A stretch of DNA of 64,000 nucleotides from Adenanthera pavonina (Eukaryota; Streptophyta; Magnoliopsida; Fabales; Fabaceae), in NCBI GenBank assembly GCA_026686845.1, contig JAIVEN010000007.1, positions 39,305,001 to 39,369,000 of the forward strand. The letters are read 5' to 3'. The notes beneath the pieces are model-generated. The model was not told the origin of the DNA. It saw nothing but the letters and a program-made list of their open reading frames with translations, and made no database searches. The translations under genes were made by a program, and so were the position numbers. Within the stretch, counting starts at the first letter, position 1; every line of letters begins with the position of its first letter. Positions 35,363 through 48,002 of this stretch are shown in pieces.

Positions 35363-36292
35363 TAATGATTCATTAAATTTCTAAGAATTAATAAAAAATA
35401 TTTATATAAAAAATAAATTTAAAAAAATCATTAATACTTCGTTATTAAACTTTTATAAAAGATCAAAACTTACCTTAAAGGTTCTTCTCATAAATAGGAT
35501 GGATGCAGTAAGAGGGAACGGTGCGAGTATTTTATATTGATATATTATTTTAAGGAAATATTTGTTTGTGACATTGAAAAGAGAAGTGTTGAATTATTTA
35601 TTTATTTAAAAAGTGAATCGAGCTAATTTAATATTTTTTTCTTTTGTATAAATTAACTGTATGGAGATGCGTGCATTGTATTATTGGGAATAAGTGGAGA
35701 GAGAGTATTGTTTATGGAAGTAAATACGAATGTGTGTGTGAATGTTTGGTAATGGGTGACCAAATATAAGCAGAGCACCTTTTTATTTTTTTTTATTTTA
35801 AAGAAACATAGGCTAAGATCTTAATGGGAATGGGAAAGTGGGGTTAGCATACTTTGGAATTCAGAAATTTTTATATTAAAATCCTGTCCCCTTCCCTCTC
35901 ATCTCATCTTCATCCTATAATCTTACCATGCTCATTCGAAGGTTTTACTGTTTTGCGTTTGATTTCCATTTTTCTCAAAATCCAGAGGGAGTTTTGAGAA
36001 GCATTGAATTTGAAGGCAAAATGTACCCCTTGCTTAATTTGACATTAAATTGACAATTTCTCGAATCAAGAAGCAAAATGTAGAGAAGGGCACACTCGTT
36101 TGTCATTGAAAAGATGGAAGAGGTGCGCAAATCCACAACAAAAAGAAGGGCGAAGGTTCCGTACAGAGTGTCAGGTATAAAAATGTGGGAAGCCATATTG
36201 GAGTAACTGCCTCTGTTTTTTCCATACCCTACAAATTACTAATTCATCATGTTAAAAATCAGTTCACTCTAATTAATATGCTAGAATATATA

Positions 36293-36658
36293 CTCCTTTA
36301 TCCTCTTATGTTTATTATTTTATAAAATTTTAAATATTTTAATTTATCTTTTATTTTATATTATCAATAAAATATTAATTTTTTTATTTTTTTACTCTTA
36401 ATTAAAAATAATGATAAGTTGAATAAGAGTTTTCTTTTAATATTTAATTCAAGAATATTTTAATAAAATACTATTAAATTTTATTATTTTTATCTATTAT
36501 TTATTGTATTATTAGTATTTTAACTTATATTATATTTAATAAAATAGGTAGAATTAATAGGAATATAATTAAAAACTTTAATTTGTTTTAAAAAACTTAA
36601 AAATATAATAAATATTTAGGTAAAATTTATTTCTATTATTTTATAATATTAGATGGAG
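36293..36658. mobile_element. Stowaway-like MITE, degenerate
   Basis: Begins near ACTCCTTTATCCTCTTATG and ends near TATAATATTAGATGGAG. The ends are imperfect inverted repeats of the CTCC(C)TC...GA(G/T)GGAG type, and the interior is extremely AT-rich. Confidence 0.4.
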
Positions 36659-37240
36659 GAACTCATTATTGATGCTCCTACTCCTATACATGAACATTAC
36701 ATGCTGCTTTTCAAGAACAAGGTTTGACTTTTCAAATCAAGGGGCCATCAGAAGTGGACAAGAATGTCTCTATCACTTCACTATGCAAGGGGAGATTACC
36801 ATTGAGAGGAAATGGATCACCTGCAGTAGAATGGGGATGGACTTGACTAAGTTATCCCACTTTGTCGGAAGTGTTTACGTACGTCAAATATTGCATTTAT
36901 TCACATTAACTAATTACAACTATTGGTAACAAATTCACTTTACAAATCTGATTCCTGCTTACTATATATTTCGATTTACTTATATCTCAGAAATTTTTGT
37001 CGGTCAACATATTTCAGGATTTTACTTTTAAAATCCATTATTTTTTCCCTGTTCATTCACAATGCTTGAACCTGGATAATAATGCAGAACATGTAAGTAA
37101 TAGTGAGGCATAGGAAGGCACCTGAAATGAATGTTCTAAAAATGAGAGCAGGTGGACACTTACAGTGATCTTTACTCTCCGGAAACTTCATTAATATATT
37201 ATTTTTTCTTATCAATTTTATTACTAAGATATATTTTTTT

Positions 37241-37497
37241 CGATCCTATATATAGGACCTTTTGTCTTGATTCTAAATATAAGATTCTTTATAATATACG
37301 AGGTAATATTTATTATGCATTTCTAAAAAAATGTCTCTATTTAATGTATTCAAAGAGAAAAAGAGAAAAATTAAATAAGGGTAGTTTTGAAAAAATGTTA
37401 AAATTTTCAGAGAAATTGAGGTAGTTAATTAGTTTTAATTCTCTTTCTTAATTCACGTAATTCAATTAAAATGATCTTATATATAGGATCAGAGGAG
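37241..37497. mobile_element. Stowaway-like MITE, second copy of the 10.7-kb family
   Basis: Matches 10722-10989 throughout (AATAAGGGTAGTTTTGAAAA, GAGGTAGTTAATTAGTTTTA). It ends GGATCAGAGGAG followed by TA. The extreme left end is replaced by ATATTTTTTTCG, so one terminus has decayed. Confidence 0.65.
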
Positions 37498-38469
37498 TAA
37501 TTAAAATATGGAGGAAACATTCTGCCGAATTAACCGAAATAAAAAATAAAAGGGGCAGTGGCAAGATGTATCACGTGAGTCAGATCGAGTACGTCATCCC
37601 ATGCACAAAAATGTGACATATACAATAAACAGTGTAAAAGGAGGGGAGTGAAAAATACGAAAATAGTGGGAGGTGGAGAAAATTGGGAAAAAAATACCTA
37701 TTTTTTTCAATTTTTATCTTCAAAAATAAAGAATTTTAGAAAAGAAAATTTTTCTTTCAAAATTGTCTATCATTTTATAATTTTTAAATATATTTTAATT
37801 TTATTCAATAATATATTATAAATTATTTCCATTTAGGAGGGAAAATACATTTTATAATTTTTGAAATAAAAAAATTAAAATTAGATAAAATAATTATGAA
37901 TTAAGTGTAAAATTATATTTTAATTCCATTGAGATATATTTTCAGAAAATTCCATGTACATATTAGAGAAATAAGATATTTTTAAAAAAATGCTCCAATT
38001 CATATAATTTCAAAAAAGACATCATTTATAAGTAAAAATAGTATATTTATAAATTATAATAGTATATCTGTAATTAAACAAGAAAATTTACAGAAATTTG
38101 TAAAAAAACCAATTTTACTTGTAAATATACTATTTTTACTTGTAAATGAAGGTCTTTTTTTGACTTACGTGAATTGAGATACTTTCTTAGAAATATCTGT
38201 TTTCCTTGGCATTTGAATGAAATTTTTTCTAATATTTTATGGAAATTATATAAATAATATAATAGAATAATAACTTTTAGTATATGCAAATATTTTCCTA
38301 ATATTATTATTATTGTAAAATTAGTTACTTTTCTCTCTTCCTTAATTTTTCCTATTCATCCAAGCATGAAAAGAAAAAATCTCTGCTCTCATTTTTCTTT
38401 TTTCTCCATTATCTCTCTCTATCATTTTCTTTTCTCCTATTTTCTTTCCTCATTCAAGCCAAGAGTTAG

Positions 38470-39295
38470 AGACAAGGACGGAAGGAGGGGGGGACTAGGA
38501 GGAGCCATGGTCCCCAGCCACCCCCCCTCTTCCCATGTATTACTATATATAATTCAAGTATTTGGTACCCCACCTAAAAAACACTACCCCAATATATATC
38601 TATATAAACATACTTAAGAATATAGATTTGCAACCAGCATGTTTTGGGTTTGAATCCGAGTATTTTGTCTCTGTGTATGTATCTACACAAACTATATATG
38701 TCTATATATATATATATATAATACACTATATAGTTTATCTTGTCTATGGATGCACTAATTTTTTCTGACCAAACAAGTTTATAGAAAAATTAAACCAAAT
38801 AAATGCATTCCTTTATATTACAAGGAAAACACATAATATTGTATTTTTTGTCTTTAACTTTGTAATTGCATTTTATCAACATCAAATCAAGATATATGCC
38901 TCTTCATCCTTTCATTTTAAATTCCCAAAATTGTTACTGTAAAGCTTATGAATGTTTGTGCTTTGTTTTAATTGAGACATCCAGTAGAAACTTTCAAAAT
39001 CTATGAAGGATATATGACAGTTGCTTACGTTGTTCCTATAAATTGTAAGGATTATATTTCATCTATTGGACTCTCAACCAAATAATATATTATCGCATTC
39101 CACAATCTCTTACCTTCGATGGCTAATAACATTTGATGAAAATCCATAAAATTATTTTTAAACAATTAACTATGATAAATATTTAAGAAAAACTTAAATT
39201 AACAATGCATAAATTTTCAAAAATCTGGTTGAAAATTTGTTTTTCAAAAACTTGGCCCCCGTAGATTTTTTTACGCTGGCTCCGTCCCTGGTTAG
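38470..39295. mobile_element. Possible hAT-like transposon remnant
   Basis: A left sequence near 38468-38500 (GAGACAAGGACGGAAGGAGG) and the complement of a right one near 39262-39297 (CCAGGGACGGAGCCAGCG) resemble each other and the GGGACGGAGCCAG-type ends of plant hAT-like elements. No transposase frame or clear TSD is seen. Confidence 0.25.
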
Positions 39296-39815
39296 AGATT
39301 AGACTCATACACAGACAAACCCTCTTTTTTGTTTGTGAAAGGCGGAAAGAAGAGTTTGTCCGTCTATGGGCCTTCACCAAATATGTGTTTTTAAGCAATT
39401 TTTGGCGAAAACAAAAAAAATCATAACAAAGCATGGGATTTTACTTTCACGACATTTATTTTTTAATTGAACCACCGATTTTACTTTCGAGCAAAATGTA
39501 AACAAACGAAATCAGTCCCAAAATTCCCACCAAAAAAAAAATCAGTCCCAAAATAACAAAGCATTGGGTTTCTCTTCGTCCGGGAAGAGTGGGAAAAAAA
39601 TAAGTAATGGATTTCTAGGAAATGCAAATTGTGTATTCCGGGCAACTTGAGACCCATTTTGATACTATAGTAGAAAATAAATAAGAGAATAAAATGAAAA
39701 ACAATTTCGTCTTCTAACAATGTCCTCTGTATTTATAAATTAAAAATTAAGGAAAAAAAAGAGTGTTATTGTTGAATAATAATAATAATATTATGAACAA
39801 TTCTTTGAATTGCAG

Positions 39816-41566
39816 ACATATTTCAGAGTTTCAAGGGAGACGAAGGAAACTTCAAGGATGAACTTAGCTACGATGTTAAGGGGTTGTTGAGCCTCTATGA
39901 AGCATCATACCTTGCCTTCAAGGGAGAAAGTTTGTTGGATGAAGCTAAGGAATTTGCAAGAACACGCCTCAATAGCCCACAAGAATTAGGCATAGGGAAC
40001 ACAATAGGAGAACAAGTTAGTTATGTATTGGAGCTTCCTTATCATCACAGACTGCATAGACACGAGACACGACGCTACATCGACACATACGACAAAAATG
40101 AACCCCACAGTAAGTTACTACTGGAGCTTGCAAAGTTGGATTTCAACATGGTACAGTCATTACATCAACAAGAACTAGGAGAAATGTCCAGGTGCATGAT
40201 CTATCACTGGATACTCAAAGAGTGACAATTCATTCTTTTGTTTTTTTTTTTAACACGATGAATCCCAAAAGAATTTACACAAGAGATGATATTTCTGGTT
40301 GCAGGTGGTGGGGGAAGACCGGGCTAGCAAGCAAGTTGAGCTTTGCCCGAGACAGATTAATGGAGTCCTTCTTTTGGTCCCTCGGAATGGTCCCACATCC
40401 TCAATTCAGTAACGGCCGTAAGGAGCTCACTAAAGTGGTTGCGCTTATCACCATTCTCGATGACGTGTACGATGTCTACGGGACTCTAAATGAATTGGAG
40501 CTTTTCACTGATGCAGTTGACAGGTTCATTTGCTTCACTCATAATTAACACCATCATGATATATATCGATATTATATTATCTACGGTCATTATTCATCAC
40601 GCTGCCCTTCGTCTTCTTTATTTCTGTGAACAGATGGGATTTGAATTCTATAAACACTCTCCCAGACTACATGAAGTTGTGCTTCTTGGCCCTCTATAAC
40701 ACTATTAACTACATGGCTTACGACACCCTCAAAGAACAAGGGGAAAATAGCCTTCCATATCTCACAAAAGCTGTGCGTAACTATGCGATACCACAGTATC
40801 TCATCTTCATTTTAGTATCAATGTCAAACATAATCTGATTACTCTCATTTCATTCATTCAATGACAGTGGTCAAATTTGCTCAAATCGTTCCTGCAAGAA
40901 GCAAAATGGTGCCAGCAGAAAAAGGTTCCAACATTCCAGGAATACCTAGATAATGCAATAGTGTCTTCCTCAAGCGAGGTTTTGCTTGTTCACTCTTACT
41001 TCTTACTTATCGAAGAGCTCGAACAGCAAGCCCTTCACTCGTTAGCCAGTGACCACCACCTTTTGCGCGCTCCGGCCACCATTTTCAGGCTCTGCAATGA
41101 TTTGGCAACATTTGCTGTACGTAAAAATATGATCTTGTGGTATTAAAAAGTTAAATCCTTAAATTCAGTGAACCCATATACATGGTTTTGTTTCCTATTG
41201 TCTCATTAGCTAGGTTGATTAAAAATTTAACATTTTTATATCAATTTGCAAATTTACCAGGATGAGGCAGGAAGGGGTGAGACTACAAATTCTATCACAG
41301 CCTACATGCATGAGAATAGCGTTTCAGAGGAAGAAGCGCGTCAAAAGCTAAAATATTTGATTGGGGAAGCATGGAAGACGATGAACCAAGATCGAATTGT
41401 GGGTTCTGTGTTCCCTAAACCATTTGTGGAAACAGCTATGAACCTTGCACGTATTGCCCAATACACATACCAGTATGGAGATGGACATGGAAGACCAGAC
41501 GCCAGATCAAAGAATAGAATCAAGTTGTTGTTAGTAGAGCCTGTTCCTGTTCATGTCACAAAATAA
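39816..41566 (+). pseudogene. Terpene synthase (TPS-b type), 5'-truncated
   Basis: Class I terpene synthase, which ionises geranyl or farnesyl diphosphate; TPS-b members usually make monoterpenes in plastids. Five exons with GT-AG sites are intact: 39816-40191, 40305-40523, 40634-40772, 40868-41116 and 41261-41566 (stop), together 429 aa. The metal-binding DDxxD is DDVYD (40459-40473). The second motif NDxxTxxxE reads NDLATFADE across the last intron. RYIDTY, RWWGKTGL and YQYGDGHG are also typical. The first exon here starts in phase with DIFQSFKGDEG, which corresponds to exon 3 of a seven-exon gene. Exons 1-2 (about 165-170 residues with transit peptide and RRx8W) are not recognised upstream. 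Either the gene is truncated or these exons lie beyond a very large intron. The retained exons have no stop. Confidence 0.85.
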
Positions 41567-42258
41567 TTCTTCGCAACTGCTTTCCCTTTCTCAATATCCC
41601 TAATGATGCAGTTATACATCGTTCACAAAATTGAAAGTACTTGAGTATCGCATAAGTTGTAATTATTGATAATACATATAATAAAGTTTGTAAATTAATT
41701 ATTACTACTCTCTCCTCACATAAATAAGTTGAACAGCGATGTATTAATTTATCATTCACAAGACCTCTTTTTTCCTTTTTTTTTCATTCTAACGCATTTG
41801 GCATGCTAAATAATACTACTTCCATCCTAATTTATAAAAACTTCAAAAAAATTTCACACATACTAAAACAGTTGATTAAAATTAGTTGCATTCTTAATTT
41901 TATAAAAAAAATTACTATCCTTCAAAAAATATTCTTCACTTATTCAATTGATTTTTTTTTCCTAAAAAAAGAATTAAGTTAGTTGTAGTGCAAATTTATG
42001 AAAAGTCTAATTTTTTTCTTTTTAAATTTCTTTATAACTTGTAAGTTAAAACAAACAAAATCTATATTTCAGCCTCTAACATTCAAGGAGACAAGCCCTC
42101 TAACATTCAAGGAGACAAGAATCAGTGCTGAAACCACTCATCCAAAATATCATATGTATAAAAGCGTTGCAGAATATATTTATAACTCATACGTAGCATT
42201 CAACTTGGCCCCTCAAACCTTTTCTTCTATGTCCGCCCTTGGCAATTAGTGCCAAGAT
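41567..42258. other. Terpene synthase 3' flank with MITE fragment
   Basis: The first 200 bases are a probable 3'UTR. At about 41815-41960 an incomplete Stowaway-like end (ACTACTTCCATCCTAATTTA) related to the MITE at 45.8 kb is seen. A short direct repeat CTCTAACATTCAAGGAGACA occurs twice in a row near 42074-42118. Confidence 0.45.
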
Positions 42259-43515
42259 TCAAAAATTCTAGTTGGATATTAAACTGGTTAAGATACTGAT
42301 TTAAGGTTCAATGGTTTAACTAGAATTAAATCGGTGGTAATAAATTTAATAATTTTATATATTATGTAGAAAATTAAAAACATTATTAATAAGTTTTACA
42401 ATCTAATATTAAAATATAAATAAATTAATATTCATCTATAATTATATTTTGAATTTAAAATAGTTAATTAAATTTTCACATTATTTGTTAAGTAAATTTA
42501 TCATTATTAATAATTATGTATCATAATAATATTTATACAATATTATAACATAGAAAAAAATTTATACAAAAAATAATGCTACTTAGTACTAAAAATATAC
42601 TATTTTATCTTAAAAACAAAAAAAGGTAAAAAAATTAAAAAAAATTGGACCTGTTAAAACCGGTTACAAAAACAAGTCGTCGAGATTTGTGATCAGACTT
42701 AACTTAAGACTAGTTCCCAGTTTGATTGGTCGATTCGGGGTCTGATCTAATTTTTCGAACCCTGCTTAATGCATGGCTAGATGACTATATATATATATAT
42801 ATTTAACAACAACAACAACAACAATAGATAGTACATGTATAACGAAGCTTGGTCCTTAACCCCAGTGTGAAAAAAATCATACTAGACTAATTGATTTGAC
42901 TGGTTTGACCAGTTTGAGGTCCGATTTGATCATAGTTAAAAATTGGCCAGTTTCTGAATCGATAAAAATCGGTCGAACCGGCCAAAAACTGGTACAAAAT
43001 CAATTTGAACCATTCTATTTTTTAAAAATATTTTTTAATATAAAATAACATTATTTTTAGTAATAAGTAATATTATTTTTTGTATAAATTTTTGTCTATA
43101 TTATAATATTATATAAGTATTGTTATGATACATAATTATCAATAATGATAAGTTTACTTAACAAATAATATGAAAATAGAATATCAATTGATTATTTTAA
43201 ATTCAAAATATAATTATAGATTAATATTAATTTGTTTAGATTTTAATATTAGGTTGTAAAACTTATTAATAATATTTTTAATTTTTTATATGATATATAA
43301 AATTAAAAAATTATTAAATTTATTTTTAATCATATATTGAATGTTAATTTTATGATCATAAATAAAAATATATTTTTATATTTTTTATCTATATTATTTA
43401 AAATATATCAATTTATTTACAATTAGTCTGATCTTGATCCGATCTTGATGTGACTATTGAACCTTAAAATGTTGTTTAATTCAATTTAATGATTACCCCA
43501 ATTTTTAATACTTTG
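42259..43515. repeat. Pair of related MITE-like units in inverted orientation
   Basis: Two roughly 500-bp AT-rich units are reverse complements of each other. Copy 1 (about 42259-42770) contains TTTATCATTATTAATAATTA and ATACAAAAAATAATGCTACTT. Copy 2 (about 42880-43515) contains their complements. Unit ends are richer in GC with GGTTCAA/CCGGT-type motifs (ACCGGTTAC, CGAACCGGCC, TTCGAACCC), as in some plant hAT-like MITEs. A TA run and an ACA repeat (about 42787-42822) lie between them. Confidence 0.55.
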
Positions 43516-45770
43516 CTTAACCCGCATGAGATGCACAATAGTAACATACATTGATTAATTGTGGTGTTAGTTCGTTCTGATCATATATCATGTAACGCAA
43601 CTAGAGGTGGGTCAGTGAGTCCGAATAAGTTATATAATCTTTGTACTTAATAAATAGTGCGGCTCTTACAAATTTCAAAATTTTAATACTATATATTGAT
43701 ATATTGATTGATCTGTTAAAATATAAATTAATTACTTCGACAAAAAATCAATAATTAAAGCTCTGCCATATATATATATATATATTAATTGAACTACTGT
43801 TATATTAATTAGAATATACATACATCACGCACTTGTAAAATGTAGGACTATTACCTGTTTGTGAACAATCCTCGTTTTAATTTCAATATTTTTTTTAATA
43901 TTTTAATATAAGTTAGTAATGATAATTATAAACTAATCAGGTATTATCACAGTTGGTAGATAGGTTAATTTTTTAAATATATTATCCTAAATTTAATCCC
44001 CAATAATATATATATAAAATATTTTATTAAAAAAATAAAATTTATTTCAGTAATCTTTCTATCTAAAAAATGTTAATTTTTTACTATCAATACGAAGAAA
44101 CCGTCAATACTTACTAAAAAGTAATAACAATTATTATAAAATAGGTAATGAAAAAATTTAGGTCAAATAGGAATAATGCACGTGGAGGTAAGAAAAGGGC
44201 GTCCGGACAATGAGCCCCTGCCGAATTCAATTTCAAGAAAAGGACTTCAATTCTCATTTCCCGCCATGGTTTTTTTATTACCTTATAAATAAAATAAGGC
44301 TATGTAAACTATATCATATATCCTTAAAAAAAGAGTTAAATTATTAAATTTATAAAAAAATTTTTAATACATTTGATTATTTACTCATATTAATTATATT
44401 ATCTTCTACATTTCTCATAATTTTTCTTTCATATCTCTCAATTATAGATTATGGATATAAATAAAAAAATAATTAATACATTAAATAATATTAAGAAATG
44501 ACTTATATTTTAAACCAATATATCACATAAAAAATGTACTTATATTTTGGACCTGTTTCTGGTGGGCCCTATACTTATGTAGCTCTAAACTCATGATCCA
44601 AAGAAAATGTGGTTTTAAATTCTCATTGGGTCCTGATCTGTGTGATAATGAAGTTCTAAACCTGCACCACGAAAACGTTATGTTGCTACTGCTTTTCAAT
44701 TTATTTGTGGTGAACAGTTGATAGGAGTGATATTTTTAAGGTGCGCTATTTGGCGAAAGTGGGTGAAGCGAAAGCCACAAAAACAATGGGAAAGATTAAC
44801 AAATAAAAAAACAATATAAGAAAGCTGCGTGAAAAATATTACACTCACCTCACCAAACCCTTATCTAGATAATAATATCATATGGAACGCATCCTCATCG
44901 TCGTTAATCCACGTAATATGAACGGACAGGTATACAGGTGTCAGTTGATGGTTCTTCCGAATTTGGTTGTCTTCACTCACTTTGGTCCTGCCGTTCTCTC
45001 TCTCTCTCTCTTTTTCTTTTAATTACAAAAACTTAACTTACATATTAAAAAGTCAATCTTCTAGAGTCATACAGGAACTTTATAATATTTTAATTTATAA
45101 AAATTTAAAAACTTTACAATTACATGACTGCTTCATGATATCTATTTTTCATATGTAAACTTTGTTAAAAAGGGTAAAAAAAAAAAAGAGTGGTAGGAGG
45201 GTCGCAGCACCAAAAACAGCAGTAGACATCCATGCCCAGGTGTTCCATGTATCAGATGACTGAAAGATTCATTTATTTACCATCTCTTACCAAAAAAAAA
45301 TCATTTATCAATGATATCAATCTTTTCAGTCCCTATTTGTTGGGAACAAAAATTAAAACATAACATTTTTTTGGTGAAGAAAAACCGAAACATTTTAATG
45401 AGTCATGAGTGGGAATAAAAAAATAAGGTTCACAATATTTGAAAAAAAAGGGTTGAAATTCATTAGGTTAATATAAGTTTATTCCTAATATAAAATATCT
45501 TTTCTTTTATTGTGACAGTTGACCATACATTTGCACGCCATGTATCCAGATCCTATTTGAGGTCGGTGAATGACCGACACTCATGACGCTCGCACACGCT
45601 TGCCACCTTTAATCCCTTATCTGAATATATGAATATAAATGAAAAAAAATCACATCCTCCTATTCATAAAAATTGTTTTCTTAGAATTTTTCACTATATG
45701 TATTACTTTAAAATTTTAATATAATATTAATTATTTATTTTATTTTTTTACTCTTCATTAATATCAAATA
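43516..45770. other. AT-rich intergenic DNA
   Basis: No gene is recognised. It includes a TA run (about 43770-43786), a CT run (about 44997-45014) and AT-rich blocks that resemble decayed MITEs but lack clear ends. Confidence 0.45.
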
Positions 45771-46053
45771 TCCTCCCTTCAGTTTATATTATAAAAAGTT
45801 TCTAACTATTTCACACATATTAAAAAAAAAGTTAGTTACTCAAATTAAAATTTCAAAAAATATTCAACATTCCAATTTTACCTTTATTAATTGCCAATAA
45901 AAATTATTTTGAAAATTCGTCCCCCCTCTATCTCTTTTCTAACTTATGAGAAGATAATTAATAGATGTAAAAAAAATAAACTCTCACTAAAAGTTACATA
46001 ACCCTTGTATTTTAGATCAAGTGAAGAATCCTTATAATATGAAGTTGATGGAG
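45771..46053. mobile_element. Stowaway-like MITE
   Basis: Begins TCCTCCCTTCAGTTTATATT and ends ATATGAAGTTGATGGAG, flanked by TA (45769-45770 and 46054-46055). The terminal repeats match with a few mismatches. Confidence 0.6.
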
Positions 46054-46101
46054 TATAATTTAAAAGAATATTTAAATTAAGGACATTTTGGTGAAATATG
46101 A

Positions 46102-46366
46102 CTCTCTCTAGTTTTTAATATAAGACCCTTTTAACTGAATTATGTAAATTAAAAATAGGAATTAAAACTTGTTAATTACCTTAATTTCTCCAAAAATTAT
46201 AATATTTTTCTAAAACTATCCATATTTAATCTTTTTCTCTTTCTTTTTGAGATATATTAAATAGACACATTTTTTGGAAATACATAATAAATATTATCTC
46301 ATATATTATAAATGGTCTTATATTTAGAATAAGAGTAAAATGCCCTATATTTATGATTAGATGGAG
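46102..46366. mobile_element. Stowaway-like MITE, third copy of the 10.7-kb family, reversed
   Basis: Reverse complement shares AATAAATATTATCTC-like and GTTAATTACCTTAATTTCTCC-like stretches with the copies at 10.7 and 37.2 kb. It ends TTAGATGGAG followed by TA, and the left end is CTCTCTCTAG. Confidence 0.6.
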
Positions 46367-46368
46367 TA

Positions 46369-46916
46369 TTAAAGTTTACAACGTCCTAAATTATTTAATA
46401 TTTTTTTTGGTTCATATGAAAAATTTTAAAATGAAAATTTTCATGAAGCAATGTAATGGTTAAACCTGCAATTAATTAAGAAACTAATACAAGAAAAGGA
46501 TGGCAACACGTAATGGCTGGAACAACACTCTTATTAATGATAGTGATGGGGTACAATCATAGTGGAGACAACAGAACTTCGGTCACAGAAGAGAAAGAGT
46601 ATTCAGAGAGAAATACTTAAGACAAATTCTACACACTTCCTTCAATTACATCACACCCACTTACTTATTCATCCTACTCTCATAACTTCCATGGTAACTT
46701 CCTAGTGCGGTTACTCCTCCTCAAGCTACTTGTCACATTTGCTTGCAATCGATCCTCCTCAACAATTAGGTTGCATAACACATCATGTTTTATAGTTTAA
46801 TCAATCATGTGCATAACAACATGAGGGAGTTACAAAATATGACCCGAACTTAATTATCTTACTCCCACTAGATAAAGGAGTTAAAGTTAATTGGATACAT
46901 TAATTTTTTTTAAAAA
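46369..46916. other. Spacer before MuDR element
   Basis: No gene is seen; low-copy AT-rich DNA. Confidence 0.45.
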
Positions 46917-48002
46917 GGGAAAATTAATCTAGGGGTTCCTATAATTTCCCTCAATTTTCAAGCAGGTCCCTGTACTTAAAACCCTTAAGTGCCACTCCTC
47001 ATGGTTTTTTTATGGTTATAGAGTTAATCCTCCTAATTTAAAAAGTCTGGATCCCTGATTGCTGACATGGACTAACAGAGTTGACAAAATTGATGTTGTG
47101 GCAAATTGATTGATAACCTGAGATGATCATTTGGATAAATCTAAACACATGGTCGCTACATAGATTAAAAAAAAAAAAGCCATGTCATTTAACTTGAAAT
47201 ATTTAAAACAAAAAAGAAAAAGGAGCAGGAGGGACTCATTAAACTTGAGTTCGACAAACTTACAAAAATAGTACGATTACATCACCCTACCCTAGCACAA
47301 GAAAAGACGCTAAAGGCACGGAGACAATGCGCCGAGAGAACACGATGAAGCTAGTGTTGAAGACAAACCTTCGCTTGAACCTAGCTTTGATGACAAAGAA
47401 CTCGACGAAGGCTGACGAAGCAACTTGGTGAGCACGAGTTTGTTGAGACGGTCACAAAACAACATAAAGTAGGTGACCATTATTGGAACAAATATGATAT
47501 AGTTATAAAAAAATATTTGTTAATCATTTTTAGTACCCATTTTGCCAATATATTAAATAAACAATGTGTCATTTTAATTAATTTTATAGATGTTTAATGA
47601 TGAAGAGGTGGCCCCAACAACGTACCCAAATATAGATGAATTTTCTAATGGAAATAGAGTGGATGATAGTGAAGATGAGGGTGACGATGATACTTATGAT
47701 CAATAATAAACACTAAAATTAACGAAATTCCTGAATTGGTCCAAAATATGTCAACCAACATAGTGGAAGCACTTAACATATTAAATATAGATATGGGAAG
47801 TATTGTAGATGATCATGAAAGTGAAGAGCTGCAATCTAATTATGCTTCAGACACTGATGAAGAAGAAATAGAGGTTAATTATTGTCAATATAACTCGGCT
47901 GACATGTGTAGAGATTTTGAATTCAAGCTTGGTATGGAGTTTGAGTCTATTGCTCAATTTAGAGAAGCTCTTAGAGAGTATTGTTTACTGATCGGGATCC
48001 TG

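Larger units (their letters stand above)
23464..35367 (-). mobile_element. Ty1/copia LTR retrotransposon with three nested insertions
   Basis: The element spans 23469-35362 on the minus strand and is bounded by identical 5-bp target duplications TAATG (23464-23468 and 35363-35367). The left (3') LTR is 23469-24416 and the right (5') LTR is 30776-35362. Subtracting the MITE (289 bp with TSD) and the CACTA element (3930 bp with TSD) leaves about 659 and 657 bp, starting TGATAGGAAC and ending near CCAACA. A PBS lies next to the right LTR and a purine tract next to the left one. Internal domain order on the minus strand is gag, zinc knuckle, integrase, RT, RNase H, which is the copia order. Protein matches resemble Tnt1/Tork-type copia. 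LTRs differ at many sites and the genes are full of stops, so the insertion is old and inactive. Confidence 0.92.
35368..39815. other. Intergenic AT-rich region between copia nest and terpene synthase
   Basis: No host gene is recognised. The stretch holds MITE-like blocks (36293-36658, 37241-37497), a possible hAT-like remnant (about 38470-39295) and microsatellites (TA at about 38702-38720, AAT at about 39777-39790). The missing first exons of the terpene synthase were looked for here by eye and not found. Confidence 0.5.

Noticed and set aside
35975..36196. 73-residue minus-strand frame starting MASHIF
   Set aside because: No domain, and flanked by low-complexity DNA; not a terpene synthase exon.
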